This document shows positions 55,558 through 64,000 of a stretch of 64,000 nt of DNA, one piece after another (the stretch's first letter is position 1; each line of letters begins with the position of its first letter). Made by a program: the position numbers and the translations under genes. The DNA comes from Hypericibacter adhaerens. Lineage in GTDB: Bacteria > Pseudomonadota > Alphaproteobacteria > Dongiales > Dongiaceae. The notes below the pieces were generated by a model, which saw only the letters and a list, made by a program, of their open reading frames with translations, was not told the DNA's origin and ran no database searches. Where the stretch lies: NCBI RefSeq assembly GCF_008728835.1, contig NZ_CP042582.1:5801247-5865246 (forward strand). Direction: 5' to 3'.

Positions 55558-56013
55558 TCAGATCGTGAAATCCAGCCGTTCGGCGGCGTTGCTCGGCACG
55601 CCCGCGGTCTGGGCGCGCTGGCAGAGATCCTCGACCGTGATCTTGTCGAGCTCGAGCAGCATGGAATCCTGGAGCTCGCGCCAGAGCGGTCGCACCACCT
55701 GCATACCGATCACGGAACCTCCGCCTTCGGCCAGGGGATCGGGCACCAGATCGATCTGCCGCATGATGCGGACCACCTCGCCCAGGCTGATGCGTCGTCG
55801 CTCGCGCGCGAGGCGGTAGCCCCCGCGGGGGCCGCGCTGGCCGGTGAGGATGCCGCTCTTCACCAGATGCTGCAGCACCTGCTCGAGGTAGCGCCGCGGA
55901 ATGCCCTGGCGCTCGGAGATCTCGCCGGATTGCACCGGACGGTTGCCGCTGTGATAGGCGATATCGACGACGGCCTCGATCGCGAACAAGAGACGCTTGG
56001 ACAGTCGGAGCAT
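55558..56013 (-). CDS. Rrf2 family transcriptional regulator (CymR-like)
   Basis: A 151-residue winged-helix regulator. The N-terminal [40 protein letters not shown] and [12 protein letters not shown] blocks are family-diagnostic. The three-cysteine iron-sulfur motif of IscR is absent; only one cysteine (DLCQRA) is present. Together with the cysK neighbour this suggests a CymR-type sensor of cysteine status, which in Bacillus works by binding CysK. That link is inference. Confidence 0.87.
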   Translation of the reverse strand: MLRLSKRLLFAIEAVVDIAYHSGNRPVQSGEISERQGIPRRYLEQVLQHLVKSGILTGQRGPRGGYRLARERRRISLGEVVRIMRQIDLVPDPLAEGGGSVIGMQVVRPLWRELQDSMLLELDKITVEDLCQRAQTAGVPSNAAERLDFTI

Positions 56014-56033
56014 GACGGGCCTCCGTGTTCGTG

Positions 56034-56516
56034 CTAGCGGCCGGTGGCGGCGGCCGGCTTGGAACCGACGCCGGTCGATCCGAAGCCTCCGGTGCCGCGC
56101 GCCGTGTCGGGCAGGGCCTGGGCCTCGACCCAGGCCACGCGCGTCACCGGTGCCACCACCATCTGGGCGATGCGCAGACCCCGTTCGACGGTGAAGGGGG
56201 CCTGCCCGAGATTGACGAGAATGACGCCGATCTCGCCCCGATAATCGGCATCGATGGTGCCGGGGCTGTTGAGCAGTGTGATGCCATGCTTGAGGGCGAG
56301 GCCCGAGCGCGGCCGCACCTGCGCCTCGTATCCCGGCGGCAGCGCGACGGCGAGGCCGGTCGGCACCAGGGCGCGCTCGCCGGGTGCCAGCGTCACCGGC
56401 GCCGTCACGGCCGCCACCAGATCCATGCCGGCCGCTTCGGCGCTCGCATAGTCGGGCAGCGGCAGTCCCGCCGCGTGCGCCAGCCGCTGCAGCGTGACCT
56501 TCAGGGCCGCCGTCAC
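56034..56516 (-). CDS. dut: dUTP pyrophosphatase
   Basis: A 160-residue trimeric dUTPase. Motifs are [44 protein letters not shown] and the C-terminal [10 protein letters not shown]. It starts with GTG 56516, overlapping the coaBC stop (GTGA), the usual coaBC-dut pair. Confidence 0.95.
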   Translation of the reverse strand: MTAALKVTLQRLAHAAGLPLPDYASAEAAGMDLVAAVTAPVTLAPGERALVPTGLAVALPPGYEAQVRPRSGLALKHGITLLNSPGTIDADYRGEIGVILVNLGQAPFTVERGLRIAQMVVAPVTRVAWVEAQALPDTARGTGGFGSTGVGSKPAAATGR

Positions 56517-57721
56517 GAGGCTCTCTTCAGCTCGGCCGCGATGCGGTCGGCGAGCTCTTCGGCCACCTGCTGCTTCGACATGCGCGGCCAGTCCTCGACG
56601 CCCGCGGCGCTCACGAGATGCACCAGGTTGTCGAGCCCGCCGAAGGTGCCGGTGCCGGGCGACACATCGTTGGCGAGAATCCAGTCGCAGCCCTTGGCGA
56701 GGCGCTTGGCGGTCGCGTTCTCCACCAGCTTCTCGGTCTCGGCGGCGAAGCCGATCACCAGGCGCGGGCGGCCGTTGCCGGCCGCGGAGAGGCCGGCGAG
56801 GATATCGGGGTTCTCCGTCAGCGCGATCGCGGGCGGCGCCTTGCCTTTCGCCTTCTTGATCTTTTCGCCGGCGGCGAGCGCCGGACGCCAGTCGGCGACG
56901 GCGGCGGCGCAGACGGCGACGTCGGCCGGCAGCCCGTTGCGGCAGGCGGCCCACATCTCTTCGGCGGTCTCGATATGCTTGACCTCGACGCCGGCCGGGT
57001 CGGGCTCGACCGTGGGGCCCGAGACCAGGAGCGTCGTGGCGCCGCGCCGCGCGAGGGCGGCCGCGATGGCATGGCCCTGGCGGCCCGAGGAACGGTTGGC
57101 GATGAAGCGCACCGGATCGATCGGCTCATGGGTGGGGCCGCTGGTGACGAGCGCCCTTATGCCCGCCAGCGGCGCCGAGAGGCCGAAATAGCGCTCGATC
57201 GCCTCGAGGATCTCATGCGGCTCCGCCATGCGGCCCGAGCCGACCTCGCCGCAGGCGAGATCGCCGGCGTTGGGTCCGACCTGGCGGATGCCGCGCAGCT
57301 TGAGCGTCGCGATATTGGCCTGCGTCGCCGCATGGCCCCACATCTCGACATTCATCGCCGGCGCCACCAGCACCTCCTTGTCGGTGGCGAGCAGCGCGGT
57401 CGAGGCGAGATCGTCGGCCAGCCCATGCGCCATCTTCGCCAGGAGGTCGGCGCTCGCCGGCGCCACCACCACGAGGTCGGCCTCGCGGCTCAAACGGATA
57501 TGGCCCATCTCGCTTTCGTCGGTGAGCGAGAACAGGTCGCCATAGACCTTCTCGCCGCTGAGAGCGGCGACCGAGAGCGGGGTCACGAACTCGGCGCCGG
57601 CACGCGTGAGAATGACTCGCACCGTGGCGCCCCGGTCCTTGAGGCGCCGGATCAGCTCGAGGCTCTTATAGGCGGCGATACCGCCCGCGATGACGAGGAG
57701 GATGCGTTTGCCCGCCAGCAT
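56513..57721 (-). CDS. coaBC: bifunctional phosphopantothenoylcysteine decarboxylase/phosphopantothenate-cysteine ligase
   Basis: A 402-residue coenzyme A biosynthesis enzyme. The CoaC half (1-185) has [38 protein letters not shown] and the substrate block PAMNVEMW. The CoaB half (190-400) has [34 protein letters not shown] and [13 protein letters not shown]. Length is normal. An AT-rich island upstream (about 57831-57878) probably holds its promoter, with TTGACC complementing 57873-57878 and TATACT complementing 57853-57858, although their 14-base spacing is short. Confidence 0.96.
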   Translation of the reverse strand: MLAGKRILLVIAGGIAAYKSLELIRRLKDRGATVRVILTRAGAEFVTPLSVAALSGEKVYGDLFSLTDESEMGHIRLSREADLVVVAPASADLLAKMAHGLADDLASTALLATDKEVLVAPAMNVEMWGHAATQANIATLKLRGIRQVGPNAGDLACGEVGSGRMAEPHEILEAIERYFGLSAPLAGIRALVTSGPTHEPIDPVRFIANRSSGRQGHAIAAALARRGATTLLVSGPTVEPDPAGVEVKHIETAEEMWAACRNGLPADVAVCAAAVADWRPALAAGEKIKKAKGKAPPAIALTENPDILAGLSAAGNGRPRLVIGFAAETEKLVENATAKRLAKGCDWILANDVSPGTGTFGGLDNLVHLVSAAGVEDWPRMSKQQVAEELADRIAAELKRAS

Positions 57722-57936
57722 TGGCGCAATTCCTGAAATTTCACGGTTCAGTGCTGCGTTTAACCTAGGCGCGCAGGGGTCCTAGCACAAGTCTTGCGCG
57801 CGCCAAGATTGTCTTGGGCCCGAGCCGGATCCATGTGTCTATAACATTGATAAGTATAATGTATTTCAGTCGGGTCAAGGGGATGGGCGGACTCCGCCCG
57901 CCTGGGGCTCTGCCCCGGGAGCAATCCCCACAAAAG

Positions 57937-59493
57937 CTAGTGAAACAGGGCGATCCCGAGGGCCAGCGCCAGGGCCGCCCAGACCCACCAGGGCGTGCCC
58001 AGGGGCGCCAGGGGCCGGGGGGGCTTCTCCTGGGCCAGCCGGTTGGCGGCCTGCTCCAGGGCCTGCAGGAGCCGCGGCAGGCGGCGGAACAGGGCGATGC
58101 CGCTCTCCACGGCCTCGGCCGCCCGCGCTTCCGGCCCCCGGTTCTCCCGCATCCAGTCCTCGATCAACGGTTGCGCCAGGGTCCAGATATTGAGATCCGG
58201 GTTGAGCTGCCGGCTGACCCCTTCGGCCATCAGCATGTTCTTCTGCAGCAGCAGCAGGTGGGGCGGCACCTGCATGTCGAAGGTCTCCGCCAGCTGGAAC
58301 AGCTGGCCCAGGAGCCGGGCGAAGGAGATCTCGTTGAGCGGCCGGCCGAACACGGGCTCGGCGATCGCGCGCAGGGCTTGCGCCAGCATGTCGCGCGATT
58401 CCGTCTCCGGCACGATGCCGGCATTGATATGGATCGCGGCCAGCCGGCGATAGTCGCGCTCGAGCAGGCCCAGCAGCATGTCGGCGAGATAGATGCGGGT
58501 CGGCTTGTCGAGGCGGCCCATGATGCCGAAATCGACCGCACCGATCCGGCCCTCCTCATCGACCACCATGTTGCCGGGATGCTGGTCGCCGTGGAAGAAG
58601 CCGTCGCGGAAGGCCTGCTTGAAGAAGATCGCGGCGGCGCGCGTCAGCACCTGGTCGATATCGTGGCCGGCCGCGATCAGGGCCGCGCGGTCGTCCATGC
58701 GGATGCCGGTCAGGCGTTCCTGCGTCAGCACGCGCCGCGCGCTGCGGGTCCAGTCGACCCTGGGCACGCGGTAGGTCGGATCGTCGGCGAAGTTATGCGC
58801 GAGCTCGTCGGCCGCCGCGGCCTCGAGCCTCAGATCCATCTCGAACTCGACCTGGCGCGCGAAGCTCTCGATCGCCTCCACGGGGCGGAAGCGGCGCAGC
58901 CGCGGCTGCGTGCGCTCGACGAGATCGGCCACCCAGCGCAGCAGGTCGACATCGCGCCGGAAGGCCCGCTCGATCCCGGGCCGCAGGATCTTGACCGCGA
59001 CCTCGCCGCTCACGGCCGGCTCTTCCCCGGGCGCGTCCGCCGCCGTGGCGGGCGGCAGCACCGCGAAATGCACCTGCGCGATGGAGGCGGCGGAGATCGG
59101 GCGGTCGTCGAAGCTGGCGAAGAGCGTGCCGATCGGGCGGCCCAGCTCCGCCTCGATCGTGGCGCGGGCGATGCTGGAGGAGAAGGGCGGCAGGCGGTCC
59201 TGCAGGGTGGAGAGGTCGGCCGCGAACTGCGCGCCCAGGAGATCGGTGCGGGTCGACAGCATCTGGCCCAGCTTGATGAAGGCGGGGCCGAGCTCCACCA
59301 GCGCCGCCGCCAGCCGCTCGCCCGGCCGGCCCGTGCCGATGCCGCGGCCGAACAGGAGCTTGGCGATGTCGAGGAAGGTCGAGCGCCCGCCGGCCGCCTC
59401 GAGCGCATTGGCCAGCGGCTGCAGCGCGCCATGGCGCGCCAGGATATGGGCCACGCGCAGAAGCCGGGTCAGATTGCGCAGGCTGCGGATCAA
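57937..59493 (-). CDS. ubiB: ubiquinone biosynthesis protein UbiB (ABC1/ADCK atypical kinase)
   Basis: A 518-residue membrane-associated atypical kinase/ATPase needed for ubiquinone synthesis. Diagnostic blocks are the KxGQ helix GPAFIKLGQMLSTR, the A-rich loop ISAASIAQVH, VAVKILRPGIE, FHGDQHPGNMVV and AVDFGIMGRL. Two C-terminal hydrophobic stretches anchor it. It is downstream of ubiE with a 27-base gap, the normal pair. GC-rich hairpins between 57884 and 57928 follow the stop and probably terminate the transcript. Confidence 0.95.
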   Translation of the reverse strand: MIRSLRNLTRLLRVAHILARHGALQPLANALEAAGGRSTFLDIAKLLFGRGIGTGRPGERLAAALVELGPAFIKLGQMLSTRTDLLGAQFAADLSTLQDRLPPFSSSIARATIEAELGRPIGTLFASFDDRPISAASIAQVHFAVLPPATAADAPGEEPAVSGEVAVKILRPGIERAFRRDVDLLRWVADLVERTQPRLRRFRPVEAIESFARQVEFEMDLRLEAAAADELAHNFADDPTYRVPRVDWTRSARRVLTQERLTGIRMDDRAALIAAGHDIDQVLTRAAAIFFKQAFRDGFFHGDQHPGNMVVDEEGRIGAVDFGIMGRLDKPTRIYLADMLLGLLERDYRRLAAIHINAGIVPETESRDMLAQALRAIAEPVFGRPLNEISFARLLGQLFQLAETFDMQVPPHLLLLQKNMLMAEGVSRQLNPDLNIWTLAQPLIEDWMRENRGPEARAAEAVESGIALFRRLPRLLQALEQAANRLAQEKPPRPLAPLGTPWWVWAALALALGIALFH

Positions 59494-59520
59494 GGGCGGA
59501 AAGGCTCCCGAATGACGGCG

Positions 59521-60396
59521 TCAGATGCGCCAGGCGGAATGCAGCGCGGCGATGCCGCCGCTCAGATTGCGATAGCGGACCTGCGCCAGCCCCGCGGCCT
59601 CGATCATCGCGACCAGGTCCTCCTGGCGCGGGAAGCGGCGGATGCTTTCGGCGAGATAGCGGTAGGAGGCCTCGTCCTTGGCGACGACGCGGCCGAGCGT
59701 CGGCAGCACCGAGAAGGAATAGAGATCGTAGAGGCGGTCGAGCATCGGCAGCACGACATGGCTGAACTCGAGGCAGAGAAAACGCCCGCCCGGCTTCAGC
59801 ACGCGCCGCGCTTCCGCCAGCGCCCGGTCGATATGGGTGACGTTGCGCAGGCCGAAGGCGATCGTATAGGCATCGACGCTCATCGCTTCGAGCGGCAGCG
59901 CCTCGGCATTGCCCGCGATCCACTCGATGCCGCCAAGATGGCCGCGATCGATGGCGCGGTCGCGGCCCCGGGCCAGCATCGCCGGCGTCAGGTCGCAGAC
60001 CAGGATGCGTCCGCCCGCGGCCGCCGCTTTCCCGGGTCCGCCCCAGCGCTCGAGGATGCGCAGCGCGATATCGCCGGTGCCGCCTGCCACGTCGAGCACG
60101 GTCTGGCCGGGACGGGGATCGAGCCAGTCGATCATCGCCTTCTTCCAGAGCCGGTGGATTCCGCCCGACATGAGATCGTTCATCAGGTCGTAGCGGCCGG
60201 CCACGCTGTCGAAGACGCCGCGCACCAGGCCCGCCTTCTCCTCGGCCGGCACCTCGCGAAAACCGAAGGAGACCTGCTCGGCCTGTGGGGTCTGGCCCCG
60301 GACCTCGTCCTGCGAGGCCGAGGGGTCCGGCGTGGCGGGACGGGAGGCCGGTCCGGGCGGGTTTCCAGGGGCGACAGGTTGCATGGCGGCGAACAT
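59521..60396 (-). CDS. ubiE: demethylmenaquinone/2-octaprenyl-6-methoxy-benzoquinol methyltransferase UbiE
   Basis: A 291-residue SAM-dependent C-methyltransferase of ubiquinone synthesis. The SAM motif is VLDVAGGTGDIALRI; family blocks are VFDSVAGRYDLMNDLMS, FGLRNVTHIDRALAEA and YRYLAESIRRFP. A disordered proline-rich N-terminus of about 40 residues precedes the domain, so the start could be ATG 60396 or ATG 60384. It is divergent from mutM across 79 bases. Confidence 0.94.
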   Translation of the reverse strand: MFAAMQPVAPGNPPGPASRPATPDPSASQDEVRGQTPQAEQVSFGFREVPAEEKAGLVRGVFDSVAGRYDLMNDLMSGGIHRLWKKAMIDWLDPRPGQTVLDVAGGTGDIALRILERWGGPGKAAAAGGRILVCDLTPAMLARGRDRAIDRGHLGGIEWIAGNAEALPLEAMSVDAYTIAFGLRNVTHIDRALAEARRVLKPGGRFLCLEFSHVVLPMLDRLYDLYSFSVLPTLGRVVAKDEASYRYLAESIRRFPRQEDLVAMIEAAGLAQVRYRNLSGGIAALHSAWRI

Positions 60397-60475
60397 AGCG
60401 TGGCGCCCCCAGCCGCGCTACGCTCCCGCCCCGATCGACCGACCTCCCCGCCAACCGCGCCCGAGCCGTTCCGCC

Positions 60476-61318
60476 TTGCCCGAGCTTCCCGAAGTCGAGA
60501 CCGTTTGTCGCGGCCTGGCCCTGCGCCTGGAAGGAAGGCGGCTGGCGCGCGTGCAGCAGCGCCGCAAGGATCTGCGCTTCCCCTTGCCGCGCGGCTTCGC
60601 CGCACGGCTTCAGGGACGGCGCGTGCTCAAGGTTGATCGTCGCGCCAAATACATCCTCATCCATCTCGAGGGCGACGAGATCCTGCTCTGCCATCTCGGC
60701 ATGAGCGGACGCATGCTGATCGGCAACGGCCCGGTGCTCGAGCCCGAGGCGCACGATCACATCATCCTCGAGACCGACGATGGCGGCCATGTCCGCTTCA
60801 ACGATGCGCGCCGCTTCGGCATGATGGACCTGGTGAGCGAGGCGGGCCTCGCGCGCCACAAGCTGATCAAGGGCCTCGGGCCCGAGCCGCTCGATCCGGC
60901 CTTCACCGGCGCCGTGCTGGCCACGCGGCTCGACCGCAAGGCGACCTCCATCAAGGCCGCCATCCTCGATCAGCGTGTGGTCGCGGGCATCGGCAACATC
61001 TACGCCTCCGAGGCGCTGTTCCGCGCCGGCCTCTCGCCCAAGCGCAAGGCCGGCACGGTCCAGGGCCCACGTGCCGAGAAGCTGGTGGCGGCGATCAAGG
61101 CGGTGCTGGCCGAGGCCATCGCCGCCGGCGGATCCTCGCTGCGGGATTACGTGCAGACCGACGGCGAGCTCGGCTATTTCCAGCACCGCTGGGCCGTCTA
61201 CGAGCATGAGGGCGAGGCTTGCCCGGCCTGCGAATGTGACATCGCGGTCACCGGCGGCATCCGCCGGATGACCCAGGGCGGGCGCTCCACTTTCTACTGT
61301 CCCCGCCGCCAGCGCTGA
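60476..61318 (+). CDS. mutM: formamidopyrimidine-DNA glycosylase with atypical zinc finger
   Basis: A 280-residue base-excision repair enzyme for oxidised purines. The start must place proline second, since Pro 2 is the nucleophile. TTG 60476 does so exactly (LPELPEVETVCRG), and longer upstream frames would destroy the enzyme. Other blocks are CHLGMSGRML, FNDARRFGMM and IGNIYASEALFRAG. The C-terminal zinc finger is unusual: Cys 249, 252 and 275 are present with an extra Cys 254, but the fourth ligand is Arg 278 (YCPRRQ), and the spacing between pairs is longer than usual. Confidence 0.94.
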   Translation: MPELPEVETVCRGLALRLEGRRLARVQQRRKDLRFPLPRGFAARLQGRRVLKVDRRAKYILIHLEGDEILLCHLGMSGRMLIGNGPVLEPEAHDHIILETDDGGHVRFNDARRFGMMDLVSEAGLARHKLIKGLGPEPLDPAFTGAVLATRLDRKATSIKAAILDQRVVAGIGNIYASEALFRAGLSPKRKAGTVQGPRAEKLVAAIKAVLAEAIAAGGSSLRDYVQTDGELGYFQHRWAVYEHEGEACPACECDIAVTGGIRRMTQGGRSTFYCPRRQR

Positions 61319-61333
61319 GGTAAGGAACCGCCC

Positions 61334-61753
61334 ATGATGGATCGCCAGATCGCCCCTCGTCGGACCCGGCGCCTGCCGCGCGCCTTCTTCTGCGCGCTCC
61401 TGCTCGCGACGGGCATCGCGGTGGCCGGCACGACGAGCCCTGTGGCCCGGGCCGCCTCCGACAGTGGCAGCTTCGTGGCCGGCGTGGAGGATCTTCCCCT
61501 GATGCCGGGCCTGACGGAGCTGTCGGGCTCGGGCTACGCCTTCGGCTCCTCGAGCGGGCGGATCGTCGAGGCCTATGCCACCGGCGATGTCAGCCAGCAG
61601 CAGGTGCTGGACTTCTACAGCGCGACCTTGCCGCAGCTGGGCTGGGAAGCCGCCACGAGCCACAGCTATCGCCGGCAGGGCGAGCGGCTCGCGATCGACT
61701 TCGTCAAGGGCAGCGGGCCCCTGACCGTCCATTTCACCGTCACGCCGGAATAA
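61334..61753 (+). CDS. secreted hypothetical protein
   Basis: A 139-residue protein with an arginine-rich N-terminus and signal peptide (about 17-40, ending ARA) and a small exported domain: FVAGVEDLPLMPGLTEL, RIVEAYATGDVSQQQVLDFY, LGWEA and HFTVTPE. I know no function. Its place between mutM and an enoyl-CoA hydratase gene recurs in related genomes. It follows mutM by 15 bases and is probably co-transcribed. Confidence 0.75.
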   Translation: MMDRQIAPRRTRRLPRAFFCALLLATGIAVAGTTSPVARAASDSGSFVAGVEDLPLMPGLTELSGSGYAFGSSSGRIVEAYATGDVSQQQVLDFYSATLPQLGWEAATSHSYRRQGERLAIDFVKGSGPLTVHFTVTPE

Positions 61754-61822
61754 TCCGGTGCCGGAGGGGCCGCGAAGCCTCTCCTGCGACAGAACCCTCC
61801 GGCGCGAAGAGCGAGGAAGATC

Positions 61823-62599
61823 ATGGGCTATCAGAACATCATCGTCGAGAAGAAGGGCCGCGTCGGCCTGATCACGCTGAACCGGCCCAAGGCCCTGAAC
61901 GCGCTCTGCGACGCCCTGGTCCAGGAGCTGGGCCAGGCGCTGAACGATTTCGAGGGCGACGCGCATATCGGCGCCATCGTCATCACCGGCAGCGAGAAGG
62001 CCTTCGCGGCCGGCGCCGACATCAAGGAGATGAAGGACCGCAGCTTCGTCGATGTCTATCTGTCGGACTTCATCACCAAGGGCTGGGAGCGTGTGGCGCA
62101 GTGCCGCAAGCCCGTGATCGCCGCGGTGGCGGGCTACGCGCTGGGCGGCGGCTGCGAGCTGGCGATGATGTGCGACGTCATCCTCGCCGCCGATACCGCC
62201 AGGTTCGGCCAGCCCGAGATCACGCTGGGCGTGCTGCCGGGTGCGGGCGGCACGCAGCGCCTGACGCGCCTCGTGGGCAAGGCCAAGGCCATGGAGATGT
62301 GCCTCTCGGGCCGGATGATGGATGCCGCCGAAGCGGAACGGTCGGGTCTCGTCAGCCGCGTGCTGCCGGCCGAGCAGCTGATGGACGAGGCGATGAAGCT
62401 CGCCGATCGCATCGCCTCCATGTCGGCGCCCGCGGTGCTGATGGTGAAGGAATCGGTGAACCGCGCCTACGAGACCACGCTGGCCGAGGGCCTGCACTTC
62501 GAGCGCCGGCTGTTCCATGCGGCCTTCGCCACCGAGGACCAGAAGGAAGGCATGGCGGCCTTCGTCGAGAAGCGCCAGCCGGACTTCAAGGATCGCTGA
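61823..62599 (+). CDS. enoyl-CoA hydratase
   Basis: A 258-residue crotonase that hydrates 2-enoyl-CoA in beta-oxidation. The oxyanion-hole block is [10 protein letters not shown] and the two catalytic glutamates lie in [12 protein letters not shown] and [20 protein letters not shown]. Normal length. It sits between the secreted hypothetical and rpsT, a conserved alphaproteobacterial neighbourhood. Confidence 0.94.
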   Translation: MGYQNIIVEKKGRVGLITLNRPKALNALCDALVQELGQALNDFEGDAHIGAIVITGSEKAFAAGADIKEMKDRSFVDVYLSDFITKGWERVAQCRKPVIAAVAGYALGGGCELAMMCDVILAADTARFGQPEITLGVLPGAGGTQRLTRLVGKAKAMEMCLSGRMMDAAEAERSGLVSRVLPAEQLMDEAMKLADRIASMSAPAVLMVKESVNRAYETTLAEGLHFERRLFHAAFATEDQKEGMAAFVEKRQPDFKDR

Positions 62600-62654
62600 T
62601 TCGAAGGCTAAGAAACCGTTGCGGCAGGCTCATTTTTCGGGCCTTTCGCCAGCC

Positions 62655-62683
62655 TTGACGGGGCCAGGGGCAGGGGCTATAAC
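62655..62683 (+). promoter_or_regulatory. rpsT promoter
   Basis: TTGACG at 62655-62660, 17 bases, then TATAAC at 62678-62683, 58 bases before the rpsT ATG. One of the best sigma-70 matches in the window. Confidence 0.75.
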
Positions 62684-62740
62684 CCGCCGCCCCCGAACAG
62701 GAGGGGCAGCCCCCTTCCCGCATCTAAGAGAGCAGGCACA

Positions 62741-63001
62741 ATGGCCCAGCATAAGTCGGCGAAGAAGCGCATCCGCCAGACCGAGCGGCGCACCGCGGTG
62801 AATCGCGCGCGCGTGAGCCGTGTGCGCAACGTCATCAAGAAGCTCGAGACCGCGATCGCCGCCGGCGACAAGTCCGCGGCGCAGGCCGCCTTCAAGGAAG
62901 CGCAGCCGGAGATTCAGCGCGGCGTTCGCACCGGCGCCCTCCAGCGCAACACCGCCTCGCGCAAGCTGTCGCGCCTCAGCGCACGCATCAAGGCGCTCTG
63001 A
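62741..63001 (+). CDS. rpsT: 30S ribosomal protein S20
   Basis: An 86-residue basic protein of the small subunit. [20 protein letters not shown] at the N-terminus and the late [19 protein letters not shown] are diagnostic. It has its own strong promoter and terminator. In many alphaproteobacteria the next gene is dnaA; here it is not. Confidence 0.97.
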   Translation: MAQHKSAKKRIRQTERRTAVNRARVSRVRNVIKKLETAIAAGDKSAAQAAFKEAQPEIQRGVRTGALQRNTASRKLSRLSARIKAL

Positions 63002-63021
63002 ACCATCTATCGTGTTGACGG

Positions 63022-63058
63022 CAACGCGCGCCACCATCGGTGGCGCGCGTTGTCATTT
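63022..63058 (+). terminator. rpsT terminator
   Basis: A perfect 14-bp stem, CAACGCGCGCCACC at 63022-63035 and GGTGGCGCGCGTTG at 63039-63052, is followed by TCATTTTG. Confidence 0.85.
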
Positions 63059-63560
63059 TGCGTTCCCTCTGCGTCCTTCTTCGCCGCAGCGCGAGAGGCC
63101 CGCGGCATCGCCCCCGACCCTGCTGTGGCAAACGCGAAGGAAGCATGATCGCAGAATCGAATTCTCTGTTGCTCGCGCTTCATTTTTTCGAAGCCGCATC
63201 TGCGGGCCGCGGCGGAAGCTGTGCTGATGGGCAACGCAAGCGATTTTTTTCTCGCGTCACCTATCGGACATATTGCGTGGTCCATACCCAACTGAGTAGA
63301 GTCGACGCCCGGTGGTCGACGGGGAGGCTCAGCGGGTTCGAGCGTGCGGTAAAAAATTTCCACGAGACCGCACATCCGACACTCGGCAATACGAACGATC
63401 CTCAGCGCACAAACTACAAGAACGCGGGGAAAGTTCGGGTCGCATCCACTGATCGGTTTCGGAACGCGGTTTCGCTCGGGTGTGGCGACGGCGCGTTCGG
63501 ATTTTCGGTGAACTCTGGCGCTTCAGGGGAGCGTCGAGCGAAGGTCGGGGCGACACGAAC
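63059..63560. other. gene-free region between rpsT and the rhodanese gene
   Basis: About 500 bases of lower GC with A/T runs (near 63183, 63243 and 63351). An inverted repeat, GTGCGGT at 63344-63350 and ACCGCAC at 63367-63373, flanks an AAAAAATTT tract; two GTCGAC sites lie at 63301 and 63315. The 174-codon frame that crosses it has no recognisable domain and poor coding character. I saw no DnaA boxes and no known RNA family. Confidence 0.45.
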
Positions 63561-63977
63561 ATGAGCTACGCCGGAGACGTCTCCCCATCGCAAGCCTGGC
63601 AGATGCTGAGCCAGGAAAAGCCAGTGCGACTGGTCGATGTGCGCACGCGGCCCGAATGGAGCTTCGTCGGCGTGCCGGACCTGTCGAGCCTCGGGAAGAA
63701 GACAATGTTCCTGTCGTGGCAGGACTATCCCGCCATGCAGGTGAACCCGGCCTTCGCCGCCGAGCTGGCGAAGGTGCTTCCCGACAAGGACACGCCCGTC
63801 CTGTTTCTGTGCCGCAGCGGCGCCCGTTCGAAGGCAGCCGCCATGGCGCTCACCGCCATGGGCTACAGCCGTTGCTTCAATGTCAGCGAGGGGTTCGAGG
63901 GGGCCCTCGACGCTGAGCACCATCGTGGCCGTGCGGGCGGCTGGAAAGCCGCCGGCCTGCCCTGGGTGCAAGAATGA
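63561..63977 (+). CDS. rhodanese-like domain protein
   Basis: A 138-residue single-domain sulfurtransferase-like protein. The N-terminal block is VRLVDVRTRPEWSFVGVPD, and the active-site loop is LFLCRSGARSKAAA with Cys 84. The C-terminal NVSEGFEG and GRAGGWKAAGLPW blocks fit the family. The start ATG 63561 (MSYAGDVSPS) follows a GGGG run; the upstream frame extension is intergenic. No signal peptide. Confidence 0.88.
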   Translation: MSYAGDVSPSQAWQMLSQEKPVRLVDVRTRPEWSFVGVPDLSSLGKKTMFLSWQDYPAMQVNPAFAAELAKVLPDKDTPVLFLCRSGARSKAAAMALTAMGYSRCFNVSEGFEGALDAEHHRGRAGGWKAAGLPWVQE

Positions 63978-64000
63978 GGACAGCTTTAAGCGGGGGCAGC

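Noticed and set aside
63002..63560. Replication origin
   Set aside because: The neighbourhood is suggestive, but no TTATCCACA-like DnaA boxes were found and dnaA is not in the window.
63040..63564. 174-codon frame after rpsT
   Set aside because: Begins inside the rpsT terminator hairpin, has mixed composition and no domain; judged noncoding.

Overview
The window is a GC-rich, densely coding stretch of an alphaproteobacterial chromosome. Several things point to the order Rhodospirillales or close relatives: an Irr-type and a Fur-type regulator, a Ros/MucR regulator, a PraR-like HTH protein, ornithine-lipid genes of the olsB/olsA type, a TIGR02186 protein beside a TauE/SafE permease, and the gene order tsaB-rimI-mucR-fur-olsB-olsA-miaB-phoH-ybeY-corC-lnt-HTH-metK-trmB-rimP-nusA-ylxR-infB-rbfA-truB-rpsO-pnp. 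Genus cannot be fixed from the sequence alone.

Layout. 1-2800: end of a polyamine-type ABC ATPase gene, a divergent LuxR-type regulator and a Bax-inhibitor-1 family membrane protein. 3066-9646: trpS, a DUF2333 protein, a TauE/SafE permease coupled to a TIGR02186 protein and a universal stress protein, a HAD phosphatase and a secreted alpha/beta hydrolase. 9703-13632: a zinc-uptake unit with a perfect 22-bp Zur-like palindrome, an unlisted 41-residue membrane protein, ATPase, permease, binding protein and a porin. An M23 endopeptidase follows. 15001-17405: two tandem class III adenylate cyclases, divergent from an Nfu iron-sulfur carrier gene. 18283-19840: an IS110-family element sitting exactly inside a dispersed repeat, with a noncoding end that reads as a bridge RNA.

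20535-43323 is the conserved backbone of translation, tRNA-modification, envelope and RNA-processing genes. It contains a promoter-terminator pair ahead of rimP and a large hairpin ahead of pnp. 43395-48872 carries a glycerophosphodiesterase, a nitronate-monooxygenase-like flavoprotein with an added cysteine cluster, and an iron/peroxide module: irr, an ICE-like box, a rubrerythrin without rubredoxin domain, a GlpC-like iron-sulfur protein and a DUF3501 protein. 49020-56013 holds metabolic genes: an SH3 protein, a hydroxyacid dehydrogenase, an AidB-like acyl-CoA dehydrogenase, a BtuF-like protein, moeB/thiF, cysK and an Rrf2 regulator. 56034-63001 is dut-coaBC, ubiB-ubiE, mutM, a secreted hypothetical, an enoyl-CoA hydratase and rpsT. 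In many alphaproteobacteria this set lies beside dnaA/oriC, but dnaA is not in the window. Instead there are about 560 noncoding bases and a rhodanese gene.

The most notable finding is the IS110 element. Its ends, its CT core, its empty target and four guide segments of the predicted bridge RNA can all be matched by eye. The second is the Irr/ICE-linked rubrerythrin, GlpC-like and DUF3501 operon. No rRNA, tRNA, CRISPR array or replication origin was seen.
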